Assembly (NCBI RefSeq): GCF_002906165.1
Contig: NZ_PPCN01000006.1
Location: 124,001-188,000 of the forward strand
Length of the DNA stretch: 64,000 bases
Reading direction: 5' to 3'
Source: Roseibium marinum
GTDB taxonomy: Bacteria; Pseudomonadota; Alphaproteobacteria; Rhizobiales; Stappiaceae
Numbering within the stretch: position 1 is the first letter of the stretch; every line of letters begins with the position of its first letter. Under the pieces are notes generated by a model. The model was given only the letters and a program-made list of their open reading frames with translations. It did not search any database and was not told where the DNA came from. The position numbers and the translations under genes are program-made. Below, one piece after another: positions 52,652 to 60,688 of the stretch.

Positions 52652-53188
52652 TTGGCTGACAATCCTATCGGTTATCGATCCTTGACCCTCGCGGCAGCCG
52701 GTGCGCTGGCGCTTGCCGCAGCCGCCTGCACGGGCGATCGCATACAGACACCGTCCTTCTATCAGGACCTTGCGCGGGTTGACGGACAGGTGGATGCCGC
52801 CACCGCCGCGCAGATGATTTCCCAATACCGGATCAACAACGGTCTTGCCCCGGTCACGCCAGATCCGCGGCTGTCCGCGATCGCTGCGTCGCAGGCCGAC
52901 GCCATGGCCGCCGCCGGGTCAGTCAAAGCCTCCCTTGAGCCCGGCCAGCAGCTCGCCACGCGCATGACCTCCATCGGCGAACCGAAAACGGCCGCCTCCG
53001 AAAATGTCAGCGCGGGCTACCGCACGTTCGCGGAAGCCTTCTCAGGCTGGAGGGAGTCGCCGAAACACAACGAGGTGCTGCTCAGCAAGGACGCCACCAG
53101 GCTCGGCATCGCGACCGCCTATGCGCCCAATGCCAAGCACAAGGTGTTCTGGTCGCTGGTTATGGCAGCCCCGAAACCCGCGCAATAA
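52652..53188 (+). CDS. CAP (SCP/PR1)-domain lipoprotein
   Basis: The product has about 178 residues from a TTG start at 52652. A lipoprotein signal (LTLAAAGALALAAAAC) ends at a probable lipidated Cys. The CAP domain follows: MISQYRINNGLAPVTPDPRL, SQADAMAA, ENVSAGYRTFAEAFSGWRES and SPKHNEVLLSKDATRLGIA. Bacterial CAP proteins are secreted or surface proteins of mostly unknown activity. No ATG is available in a suitable place, so the start is uncertain; TTG codons at 52586 and 52682 are alternatives. Confidence 0.82.
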   Translation: MADNPIGYRSLTLAAAGALALAAAACTGDRIQTPSFYQDLARVDGQVDAATAAQMISQYRINNGLAPVTPDPRLSAIAASQADAMAAAGSVKASLEPGQQLATRMTSIGEPKTAASENVSAGYRTFAEAFSGWRESPKHNEVLLSKDATRLGIATAYAPNAKHKVFWSLVMAAPKPAQ

Positions 53189-53206
53189 ATCGGCAGGCAC
53201 TCGCTG

Positions 53207-53653
53207 CTAATAAACCTGATGTTCGAAATAGCGCGGCGGATAACCCGGATAGCGCGGCCTGTAGGGAGCCGGGCGCACCGGCTGCACCACGACCGGCGGA
53301 CGGCCGTAGATCGGATAGTTCCGTTCATAGCGCGGCACGCCTATATAGACGCCGGCATTCGGGATCGGACGGCCATAATAGATGCCGTCGCCGCCATAGC
53401 TGAGATATTTTCCCGAAACCCAGCCCTTCGCGTTGGTGAAGGCGGCATCGCACCATTTGAAATCGGCGGTACAGCCGAAAACCGTCACGCCGCCGCCACG
53501 CGGCACGGTTGTGATGACCGGGTAGTTGGTGCCGGGACCGGCGCGCATGTTGAGATTGGCGGTCGTATAGGCGATCGCCGGACGAGACTGGGCGGCTGCC
53601 GGCAGGGCCGTCATGGCCACCGCGACCAACGCCAGCGACAAGCGGATCAACAT
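53207..53653 (-). CDS. Secreted bacterial SH3-domain protein
   Basis: The 148-residue protein has a signal peptide (MLIRLSLALVAVAMTALPAA), then one SH3_3 domain (YTTANLNMRAGPGTNYPVI ... GCTADFKWCDAAFTNAKGWVSGKYL). The C-terminal tail is rich in Pro, Tyr and Arg (PRYPGYPPRYFEHQVY). The two cysteines in the domain could pair. GGAG lies 8 nt before ATG 53653. Such proteins bind cell-wall components. It is convergent with the CAP-domain gene, 18 bp apart. Confidence 0.88.
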   Translation of the reverse strand: MLIRLSLALVAVAMTALPAAAQSRPAIAYTTANLNMRAGPGTNYPVITTVPRGGGVTVFGCTADFKWCDAAFTNAKGWVSGKYLSYGGDGIYYGRPIPNAGVYIGVPRYERNYPIYGRPPVVVQPVRPAPYRPRYPGYPPRYFEHQVY

Positions 53654-53882
53654 ATTCAAAACTCCGAAAACCTGCGCCCCGACACCACCAAGAAGTGAGT
53701 ATACAACGTGGCGAAAATATAGCGCTGCATTGTTTCTCCCACCTGTCTTCCCCCACATGATTGCTCACCTGGCTTGCGTCCGGCTTGCGTTCGCGGCTTG
53801 ATGGGGCCGGATGCGAAGCGTTTCCCGGACCGGAAACGGTTTTCATTGATATGAAACGGGAAAGGTTACGGGGCAAAGTAGC

Positions 53883-54374
53883 ATGCAACGAATTCAAGTG
53901 ATCGCGGCCCTTTTTGCCGCGTCGGTGCTGGGGCTCACCGTCATCACCTTTCCGGCTGCCGCTTTCGACGCCCATGCGGGATATTATTATCCGGTGCCTC
54001 AAACGCGGGAAGTCTATGTCTCCGAGCTCGCCCCGGCGCCGGATACCGGCAAGAAGTCGCGGGCCGCGTTCGTGATCGGTCTGGCCGGCCAGCATGAAGA
54101 GCGCAACCGCGTTATCGGCTACCATCTCTTTGCGAAGGGCGCCGAACTTGAAAAACTGATCATAGTCGCGACCGGCGACGGTCAGTACGACACGCTGTAC
54201 CGGCTGCGCGCCCTGCTGGCTTCGCTGACATCCATGGCGCGCTCAACGGAACTTTTCGCACGCTCCAACCAGCCGCAGGAACTGAATTTTCTCGATTTCT
54301 GCAAGTTGATCGGTTTCACGCAGGTCACCGTCAGCGACGGCAGGAACATTGCCCACCAGATCACGGTTCGCTAA
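53883..54374 (+). CDS. Conserved-looking secreted protein, unknown function
   Basis: The 163-residue product has a clear signal peptide (MQRIQVIAALFAASVLGLTV ... FPAAA). The mature part includes GYYYPVPQTREVYVSELAPA, KSRAAFVIGLAGQHEERNR and ELNFLDFCKLIGFTQVTVSDG. The composition is normal for the genome, with good codon bias. I recognise no catalytic motif. It is convergent with the GH25 gene. Confidence 0.8.
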   Translation: MQRIQVIAALFAASVLGLTVITFPAAAFDAHAGYYYPVPQTREVYVSELAPAPDTGKKSRAAFVIGLAGQHEERNRVIGYHLFAKGAELEKLIIVATGDGQYDTLYRLRALLASLTSMARSTELFARSNQPQELNFLDFCKLIGFTQVTVSDGRNIAHQITVR

Positions 54375-54389
54375 GCCGGATCAGCGTTA

Positions 54390-55121
54390 TCAGCGTTTGA
54401 GCTTGCCGTTCAGCCAATCGCGAAATTGCGACTTGGTACCGAAAAACGCGTTCCGGTCAACCTCGCCGCGAATGCCGGGCACGGACCCTTCCGCCGTATA
54501 CTGCCAGAATACCCAGTCTTCGCGCTGCTCGTAGATGTTGTTCGGATAGGTGGCGACGGAGCGCAGCCAGAAGTGCTCGCCCTTCAGCGCGCCGACAAGC
54601 CGGTCGCGGTGGAAATCGACGGAGGAGTAAATCACCGGCCGCTTGCCATAGTGCTTTTCCATTTCGTCCAGAAAGATCTTCATGTCGCGAATGACCTGCG
54701 GCCGTTCGGGCCTCGTCCGGCAAGTCTTGGAATGGGCGTTCCATTCCATGTCCAGAACCAGGGGCAGTGCCTGCGGATCGACGGGAACGATTTCCTTGAC
54801 CCAGGCAATCTGTTCCTCGACCGGCCGGCAGAAATAATAAAAGTGATAGGCGCCGCGCGGCATCCCGGCCTGGCGGGCGGTAACCCAGTTTTCGACGAAG
54901 CGCGGATCCACATGGTCGCCGCCTTCCGTCGCCTTGATCCAGGCGAAGGCGACACCGGACTGTTTGGCCCTGTGCCAATCGATATCCCCCTGCCAGCGCG
55001 AGATATCGATACCGTGGACGGCAAAGTCCTCCGGAGTCGGGTCGGGAAAGTCGTAAGCCGAACAGGAGCCTAGAAATATAAATCCAACGATTGAACAAAA
55101 CGTCTTTATCAGGGGCAGCAC
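54390..55121 (-). CDS. GH25-family lysozyme, lipoprotein
   Basis: The 243-residue protein begins with GTG, and GAGGA lies 5 nt upstream. A lipoprotein signal ends GFIFLGSC. The GH25 barrel shows the catalytic acidic residues in VHGIDISRWQGDIDW, FAWIKATEGGDHVD and LPLVLDMEWN, and the C-terminal WVFWQYTAEGSVPGI. Such enzymes cleave the beta-1,4 bond of peptidoglycan. It is the last core-like gene before the A+T-rich islet. Confidence 0.92.
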   Translation of the reverse strand: MLPLIKTFCSIVGFIFLGSCSAYDFPDPTPEDFAVHGIDISRWQGDIDWHRAKQSGVAFAWIKATEGGDHVDPRFVENWVTARQAGMPRGAYHFYYFCRPVEEQIAWVKEIVPVDPQALPLVLDMEWNAHSKTCRTRPERPQVIRDMKIFLDEMEKHYGKRPVIYSSVDFHRDRLVGALKGEHFWLRSVATYPNNIYEQREDWVFWQYTAEGSVPGIRGEVDRNAFFGTKSQFRDWLNGKLKR

Positions 55122-55257
55122 AGCGTCCTCGACAAGGTTAAGAAAAGCTTGTTTAACGGCTCAAAATGCCTGTGATTTCCTAACGGAGCGTGGACAAAAC
55201 CGCTTTTTCCCGGCAAAGGCACCTGTCCATTTGTGCCAGGAGCGCTGATTAGGGCGC

Positions 55258-55284
55258 GATTGCGGCCGATCAAAGACGTGGCCG
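55258..55284 (+). repeat. Left direct repeat of the islet
   Basis: A 27-bp sequence starting GATTGCGGCCGATCAAAG recurs at 56832-56858 with one mismatch in the same orientation. Inside the left copy GGCCGATCAAAGAC is also repeated in tandem (55264-55277 and 55280-55293). Confidence 0.8.
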
Positions 55285-55474
55285 ATCAAAGACAAGTTCC
55301 TATCTCACTCGACATATCGCTCATATTAACTACATAGAGCGAAAATAGTTTTGAGTTTAATTGATTGCCCCACCCCAATAATCAGACGAATTTCCCGTTA
55401 AAAACGTCGTTGACAATTGTTTCAAAACGCATTTACCTATTAACCTTATGGTTGTATTGGAGGGCGATATTGAT

Positions 55475-55660
55475 ATGTGTGTTGACAAAGATGGCGAAAT
55501 CCGTGTCCGAAATTTAGTCAATCATGTTAGGCAAGAACGCGTAACTCATAGACTTATTTCAGATGAAAACAATGAAGAATTCGCAGCTGCAATTATTCAA
55601 GCAATCAGCGACTTAAATTGCCCAAATAGCTCTTTAAATAAAGGAACGCCCCAAAAGTAA
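55475..55660 (+). CDS. Islet small protein 1, 61 residues
   Basis: The product begins MCVDKDGEIRVRNLVNHVRQ and contains an acidic, helical middle (SDENNEEFAAAIIQAISDL). It has no membrane segment or known motif. The ATG at 55475 has GGAGGG about 9 nt upstream; another ATG at 55448 would add nine residues without a good site. It is first of three genes on the plus strand. Low G+C and codon use are unlike the neighbours. Confidence 0.6.
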   Translation: MCVDKDGEIRVRNLVNHVRQERVTHRLISDENNEEFAAAIIQAISDLNCPNSSLNKGTPQK

Positions 55661-55691
55661 TGTTCTAAATATACAAAAAGGGACAATTAAC

Positions 55692-55868
55692 ATGAGCGCT
55701 AAAGTCGAAAAATTTAAACAAACAAAGAAATTAATTAGGCCCGTTGTTGAAAATTGGTATTTAGAAACTAAAAAAAGTGATAAATCTTTTAAAAAAATAC
55801 GTCAAAATGAAATAAGTAAAGTAGTTCGACGAGCTGCTCGATTGTACCTAGCGAGCGAAAGCAGATGA
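55692..55868 (+). CDS. Islet small basic protein 2, 58 residues
   Basis: This strongly basic, lysine-rich product (MSAKVEKFKQTKKLIRPVVE ... SKVVRRAARLYLASESR) is predicted helical, perhaps nucleic-acid or membrane-surface binding. AAGGGA lies 8 nt before ATG. Its stop overlaps the next start as ATGA, so translation of the membrane protein gene is coupled to it. No family recognised. Confidence 0.65.
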   Translation: MSAKVEKFKQTKKLIRPVVENWYLETKKSDKSFKKIRQNEISKVVRRAARLYLASESR

Positions 55869-56491
55869 GTTACAATGAAATATTTTCAAATTTTGTTCCG
55901 AGCTGGAACAGTATTGAAAAATTTAGAAATACAATTGGGCCCAGATCGCTTTATGTAACCTATGCCGCACCCTTTTTGGTGAACGCTTTTAAAAATTCTG
56001 AAGATTGGCAATCAAATATCGAGAAAAATTCAACGATAGTCTTATCAATTATATTGCTTATTTTGTCGGATCGTATTCTCTCAACTTACAAACCTGAATA
56101 TTTGAGAAGTATTAATGACAGAAATTTTAACACCCTTAAAGAGAAAAGTGAAGCCGTTGAATCTACTATGAAAAACATTATATCCATCGATTCGCACTAC
56201 AAAAAATACCTTGACGAACTTGTTGAAGACGCTGTTGATCAGCCACACCATGAAGAAATGAAGAAAAAAATTCGAGAATTTAGAATAAAAGCAGATATAT
56301 CAAAATTGTTAGCTGGTTTTTTGGTCGAAATATCACCAAAAGCACAAAGAACTCTAAATAAAGAAAATCCTACCCTAAGATTAATAATCTTATTCGGACT
56401 AATATCTAGCATAGCGTTAGCTACGATGGAAGCTTTGAACGCTACCGGTTATGTTCTAAATTTTTTGATTGATTTTTTTCAGAATAACTAG
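55865..56491 (+). CDS. Islet membrane protein 3, 208 residues
   Basis: Membrane segments lie at about 56-73 (STIVLSIILLILSDRIL) and 171-200 (LRLIILFGLISSIALAT and onward), with a possible third weak one at about 27-42. Between them is a charged helical region (about 80-165) with EEMKKKIREFRIKADI. No enzymatic motif is seen. It is coupled by ATGA to the small basic gene. A small soluble plus small basic plus membrane protein arrangement would fit a toxin/immunity or phage-defence islet, but this is inference. Confidence 0.75.
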   Translation: MSYNEIFSNFVPSWNSIEKFRNTIGPRSLYVTYAAPFLVNAFKNSEDWQSNIEKNSTIVLSIILLILSDRILSTYKPEYLRSINDRNFNTLKEKSEAVESTMKNIISIDSHYKKYLDELVEDAVDQPHHEEMKKKIREFRIKADISKLLAGFLVEISPKAQRTLNKENPTLRLIILFGLISSIALATMEALNATGYVLNFLIDFFQNN

Positions 56492-56714
56492 AAAATAACT
56501 CACCGTCTTCTGCAATACTAAGTAAATCTTTCGCGCTCTTAACGAAAAGCTCCGCGAAGTTTAGATCGATTGGCAATCCTGTTTTTTTGGAATACGCAAT
56601 CGCCTCATTCACGTCGTCTGAATGCTTCAACTCGGCCTCCACACATTGGTGAGCGTAAATCACGCTAGTTGAAACTTTTCCGAAGTCAACCTTAAACTGC
56701 AGCGCAACACAGAA
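56442..56714 (-). pseudogene. Possible truncated gene remnant
   Basis: A protein-like frame (SVIYAHQCVEAELKHSDDVN ... LPIDLNFAELFVKSAKDLL) can start at a GTG at 56663. Coding-like sequence (LQFKVDFGKVSTS) continues upstream with no ATG until a stop at 56715-56717. It overlaps the end of the membrane protein gene by 50 bp. It looks like the 3' part of a gene that lost its start; a short real gene from the GTG is the alternative. Confidence 0.4.
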
Positions 56715-56723
56715 CTATCACCG

Positions 56724-56758
56724 CCTATGATTCGCAAAATCATCTTACGAATCATAGG
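56724..56758. repeat. 11-bp inverted repeat near right end of islet
   Basis: CCTATGATTCG (56724-56734) and CGAATCATAGG (56748-56758) are perfect arms around a 13-nt spacer. It could be a terminator stem without U-tract or a recombination-site remnant. Confidence 0.5.
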
Positions 56759-56831
56759 TTAACAAAATTTAAACCTGGATATCTAGTTAATTATTTAGCG
56801 ATTCAATTTTTCCTGTGGAGTCAATAGATCT

Positions 56832-56858
56832 GATTGCGGCCAATCAAAGACGTGGCCG
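56832..56858 (+). repeat. Right direct repeat of the islet
   Basis: It matches 55258-55284 at 26 of 27 positions (A for G at the 11th base). It lies 23 bp upstream of the antiporter start codon. Confidence 0.8.
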
Positions 56859-56881
56859 GCAAAAGGCCTCATGAACGCGTT

Positions 56882-58075
56882 ATGGAAACCGCCTACATAC
56901 TGATGGCCGTGGGCGCTCTGCTGCTGACCGGCATGCTGGCAGACGAAATCGGCCACAGGACCCGGCTGCCGCGGGTGACCCTTCTGATCCTGTGCGGCCT
57001 TGCCGCCGGGCCGGCATTTCTCGACCTGCTCCCTCTCAGCCTCACCGGGCTCTATGACACCCTGTCGGTGCTGGCGCTTTCGATGGTGGCGTTCCTCTTG
57101 GGCGGCAAGCTGTCGAAGGTACATCTGAAAAACAGCGGCCGGTCCGTCGCCATCATCTCCGCGTGCGCCGTGGCGGTTACGGCCGTGATTGTTTTCGCCG
57201 GCCTGTCGGCGATGGGATTTCCGGTTGCTCTTGCCCTGATCCTGGCCGCCCTTGCAACGGCGACCGACCCGGCGGCGACAAACGACGTCATCCGTCAGGA
57301 TCGGGCGGAGGGGCCGTTCACCACCATCCTGTCCGGCATTGTGGCGCTCGACGACATATGGGGCATTCTGGTGTTCGCGATCTGCCTGACCGCGGCGCAG
57401 ACATTCCTGGGCACCGCCGGTACCGGCGCGCTTTACCACGCTATCTGGGAAGTCATCGGATCGATCCTCCTCGGCGTCGCCATCGGTCTGCCCGGCGGTT
57501 TCCTGTCGGGACGCCTGAGGTCCGGCGATCCGACGCTCGCCGAAGCCCTCGGGATCGTCTTCCTGACCGCGGGACTGGCCTTGTGGCTCGACCTGTCCTT
57601 TCTCCTGGCCGGCATTGCCTGCGGCGCCATGGTGGTCAATTCCGGCCGCCACCATTCCCGGCCGTTTCACGAGATCGAACATATCGAATGGCCGTTCATG
57701 ATCTTCTTCTTCGTCCTGGCCGGCGCGTCGCTGCAGGTGGACCTGCTTGTCGAACTCGGCGCGCTGGGAACCGGCTACGTTCTGCTGCGGATCGCCGGAC
57801 GCCTGCTCGGCGGCTGGCTCGGCGGCAGGCTCACCGGCTCCCCCGGGACAAGAGACAGCTATCTCTACGGCCTGTCTCTTCTTCCCCAGGCGGGGGTCGC
57901 GCTCGGCATGGCCCTTGTCGCGGCGGAAACACTTCCGCAATTCCGGTACGAGATTCTGACCGTGGCCATCGGATCGACGGTGGTGTTCGAGCTTCTGGGC
58001 CCGGCGCTCACCCAGCAGGCCTTGCGTCTTGCCGGCGAAAGCGGCAAGGCAGCGGAAGACACTCGCGAAGACTGA
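56882..58075 (+). CDS. Cation/proton antiporter, CPA family
   Basis: The 397-residue protein has about twelve membrane segments. Family features are the inverted-repeat fold, LADEIGHRTRLPRVTLLILCGL at the N-terminus, the ALATATDPAATNDVIRQ ion-binding region (T-D-P-A) and GIVALDDIWGILVFA with the paired Asp residues. It most resembles the Na+/H+ or K+/H+ exchangers of the KefB/NhaP type without the C-terminal nucleotide domain. The islet inserts directly before it, so its promoter may now differ from relatives. Confidence 0.9.
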   Translation: METAYILMAVGALLLTGMLADEIGHRTRLPRVTLLILCGLAAGPAFLDLLPLSLTGLYDTLSVLALSMVAFLLGGKLSKVHLKNSGRSVAIISACAVAVTAVIVFAGLSAMGFPVALALILAALATATDPAATNDVIRQDRAEGPFTTILSGIVALDDIWGILVFAICLTAAQTFLGTAGTGALYHAIWEVIGSILLGVAIGLPGGFLSGRLRSGDPTLAEALGIVFLTAGLALWLDLSFLLAGIACGAMVVNSGRHHSRPFHEIEHIEWPFMIFFFVLAGASLQVDLLVELGALGTGYVLLRIAGRLLGGWLGGRLTGSPGTRDSYLYGLSLLPQAGVALGMALVAAETLPQFRYEILTVAIGSTVVFELLGPALTQQALRLAGESGKAAEDTRED

Positions 58076-58143
58076 AATCCGTTGCACTCCCCGGCCGAAT
58101 CCGTATGACTTGGAAAATTGCAAATCTCCCCGGCAAGGACCTC

Positions 58144-58953
58144 ATGACCGACCGTCTCAAGCTCGTCACCTGGAACATCAACTCCGTGCGCCTGCGCATG
58201 CCGATTGTGGAGCAGCTGATCGAGGAAACCGCGCCGGATGTGATCTGCCTTCAGGAAACCAAGTGTCCGGACGCCAATTTCCCGGAAAACGCCTTCCGCA
58301 AGGCCGGCTATGAGCACATGGCCATCAACGGCCAGAAGGGCTATCACGGCGTGGCGACGCTCTCCAGGCTGCCCTTGAGCAACGTCGAAAAACGCGGTTT
58401 CTGCGACATGGGCGACAGCCGCCATATTGCGGTGGATATTCCCTTCAACGGCGCCAGCCTGCGCGTGCACAATTTCTATGTGCCCGCCGGCGGCGACGAG
58501 CCGGACCGCACGATCAATCCGAAATTCGGCCACAAGCTCGATTTCATGGCGGAGATGCAGGGCTGGCTCAAGGACGAGGAAACGTCCAGGCCGGCCGTTC
58601 TCGTCGGCGACCTCAACGTCGCGCCCTTCGAGCACGACGTCTGGTCCCACAAGAAGCTGCTGAAAGTGGTCTCCCATACTCCGGTGGAAACCGAGCTGCT
58701 GGAAGAGATCCGCAAGTCCGGCGGCTGGCTGGACGCCATGCGCCAGTTCACGCCGCTGGACGAAAAGCTCTACACCTGGTGGAGCTACCGGGCGAAGGAC
58801 TGGTCGCAGGCCGACAAGGGCCGCCGTCTCGACCATGTCTGGGTCTCGGCGCCGCTTGCGCCACATATCAAGGGCACGACCGTCCTGCGCGACGCCCGCG
58901 GCTGGGAAAAACCGTCGGACCACGCGCCGGTGATCGCGGAATTCTCGGTCTGA
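58144..58953 (+). CDS. xth: Exodeoxyribonuclease III
   Basis: The 269-residue AP endonuclease/3'-exonuclease acts in base-excision repair. Motifs are LVTWNINSVRLRM, VICLQETKCPD, YHGVATLSR, VLVGDLNVAP, RRLDHVWVS and the final SDHAPVIAEF. ATG 58144 has AAGGA 4-5 nt upstream; a 13-residue extension from 58105 is possible. It follows the antiporter gene by 68 bp on the same strand. Confidence 0.96.
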   Translation: MTDRLKLVTWNINSVRLRMPIVEQLIEETAPDVICLQETKCPDANFPENAFRKAGYEHMAINGQKGYHGVATLSRLPLSNVEKRGFCDMGDSRHIAVDIPFNGASLRVHNFYVPAGGDEPDRTINPKFGHKLDFMAEMQGWLKDEETSRPAVLVGDLNVAPFEHDVWSHKKLLKVVSHTPVETELLEEIRKSGGWLDAMRQFTPLDEKLYTWWSYRAKDWSQADKGRRLDHVWVSAPLAPHIKGTTVLRDARGWEKPSDHAPVIAEFSV

Positions 58954-58977
58954 TCCCCAGGCCGGTCCGTATCCACC

Positions 58978-59952
58978 TCAGGGCGTGACGATCACCTTGC
59001 CGCGCACCCGGCGGGCGGCGATTTCCTCCAGAGCTGCGGCAACCTGTTCCAGCGGATAGACCGCGTGGACATGCGGTTTCAGCTTGCCCTCCCGCACCCA
59101 GTCCAGCAATTGCGCCATGTTTTTCCGATGACCGTCCGGATCCCGGTTCAATGCCTCGCCCCAGAAGACGCCGCGTATGTCGCAGCCCTTGAGCAGCGGC
59201 AGGTTCAGCGGAATTTTCGGAATATCGCCGGATGCAAATCCGACCACCAGGAAACGGCCTTCCCAGGCCGTTGCTCTCAACGCCTGCTCCGACAGGTCGC
59301 CGCCGACGGGATCGTAGACCACATCCACGCCCTTGCCGCCGGTCAGCTCCTTCAGCGTGTCTTTCAGGTTCTGCCTGGAATAGTCGACTGTATGGTGGGC
59401 GCCGAGCGATTGCGCGAAAGCCAGTTTCTCTTCGGACGACGCGCAGGCAATCACCTTCGCCCCCATGATCGCGGCAATCTCGACCGCCGCCTGGCCGACG
59501 CCGCCGGAAGCCCCGAGCACCGCCACGGTTTCCCCGGCACGAAGGCCCGCCCTGTCGCGATAGGCATGCAGCGTCGTGCCGTAGGTGACCGTGAGACCGG
59601 CGGCGGTTTCGAAGGAAACGTCCTCCGGCAGCCGCACGAGATCGTCCGCGCGCACGGCGACCTTTTCCCGGGCCGCCCCCCAGCGCATATAGCCCATGAC
59701 CCGGTCGCCGGGAGACAGCTCCGTCACGCCTTCACCAACCGATTCGACGATCCCGGCGAATTCGGCGCCCGGCGAAAACGGCAGGTCCGGCTTGAACTGA
59801 TACTTTCCCTGAATGATCAGCGTATCGAAAAAGTTCAGGGCACAGGCCTTCACCCGAACAACCGTCTCGCCTGGCCCTGCCACCGGCTCGGATATATCCT
59901 CGACGACGAGATCCGAAGCCGGACCCGGGGATTTGCAAAGACAGGCTTTCAC
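58978..59952 (-). CDS. NADPH:quinone oxidoreductase-like MDR protein
   Basis: The 324-residue zinc-independent medium-chain reductase starts from GTG 59952 (AGAGGT 5 nt upstream). Motifs are NFFDTLIIQGKYQFKPDLPF, GAEFAGIVESVGEGV, the nucleotide loop AVLGASGGVGQAAVEIA and VYDPVGGDLSEQALR. It belongs to the QOR/acryloyl-reductase-like group that reduces quinones or enoyl compounds. It is convergent with xth. A longer ATG start at 60000 is possible but poorly supported. Confidence 0.9.
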   Translation of the reverse strand: MKACLCKSPGPASDLVVEDISEPVAGPGETVVRVKACALNFFDTLIIQGKYQFKPDLPFSPGAEFAGIVESVGEGVTELSPGDRVMGYMRWGAAREKVAVRADDLVRLPEDVSFETAAGLTVTYGTTLHAYRDRAGLRAGETVAVLGASGGVGQAAVEIAAIMGAKVIACASSEEKLAFAQSLGAHHTVDYSRQNLKDTLKELTGGKGVDVVYDPVGGDLSEQALRATAWEGRFLVVGFASGDIPKIPLNLPLLKGCDIRGVFWGEALNRDPDGHRKNMAQLLDWVREGKLKPHVHAVYPLEQVAAALEEIAARRVRGKVIVTP

Positions 59953-60127
59953 GGCGACCTCTTGAAGCAGCGGCAGGGCAGTCAGGTTATCAATGCCCAC
60001 CCACCGCAGATATTGGCTTTCCGGATAAGGTCCGGGTTGAACGCGGCGGACATTTCCGCGGCGGACCTTTCAGCACCGCCGACTTTCCGGTATGAGGCTT
60101 TCTGAAGAAAAACAATGGAATGAGAGA

Positions 60128-60673
60128 ATGCGCGGATATTTTGCGGTCGGGGCGGAAGGCCTCTCCAAACGGATGAACCTCGGTACGCTGATGCGCTCCG
60201 CCCATGCCTTCGGTGCGAATTTCTTTTTCACCGTCGATGCCGACCGCAAACTCCGCAAGGCACCGCCTTCCGACACCTCCAAGAGCCCCGGCCATCTGCC
60301 GGTTTTCACCTGGGACAGCGTCGAGACCATGGACCTGCCCGCGGGCTGCCAGCTTGTCGGCATCGAGCTCACCGAGGAGTCGATTGACCTGCCGAGCTTC
60401 GGCCATCCGTTGCAGGCGGCCTATGTGCTCGGTCCAGAGCGCGGCTCCCTGTCGCCGCAGATGCTGGAGCGCTGCGACCATGTCGTGAAGATCCCGACCA
60501 AATTCTGCATCAACGTCGCCATGGCGGGCGCCATCGTCATGTATGACCGCCACAGGGCCCTCGGCCGTTATGCGGACCGCCCGGTCACCGCCGGTGCGCC
60601 GAAGAGCGAACGTCCCAAGCACGTCAGCGGTGGCCCCGTGATGCGCACGGGCAGAAAAGTACCCGGAACCTGA
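60128..60673 (+). CDS. TrmH/SpoU-family RNA methyltransferase
   Basis: The 181-residue SPOUT-knot methyltransferase shows MNLGTLMRSAHAFGANFFFT (motif 1 N-L-G..R-S), YVLGPERGSLSPQML (motif 2) and VKIPTKFCINVAMAGAIVMYD (motif 3). It probably 2'-O-methylates tRNA. The start at 60128 gives the usual N-terminus MRGYFAVGAEG; a 12-residue extension is open. The C-terminal tail is basic and low complexity. Confidence 0.92.
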   Translation: MRGYFAVGAEGLSKRMNLGTLMRSAHAFGANFFFTVDADRKLRKAPPSDTSKSPGHLPVFTWDSVETMDLPAGCQLVGIELTEESIDLPSFGHPLQAAYVLGPERGSLSPQMLERCDHVVKIPTKFCINVAMAGAIVMYDRHRALGRYADRPVTAGAPKSERPKHVSGGPVMRTGRKVPGT

Positions 60674-60688
60674 ATCGGAATCCGGACT

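Larger units (their letters stand above)
55285..56831. mobile_element. A+T-rich islet between direct repeats
   Basis: About 1.55 kb of DNA with much lower G+C than either flank lies exactly between the 27-bp repeats. It holds a coupled three-gene operon, a gene remnant on the other strand and an 11-bp inverted repeat. No integrase or transposase is present, so it may be a passively mobilised islet. A TTGACA (55410-55415) precedes the first gene; the -10 is unclear. Confidence 0.65.
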
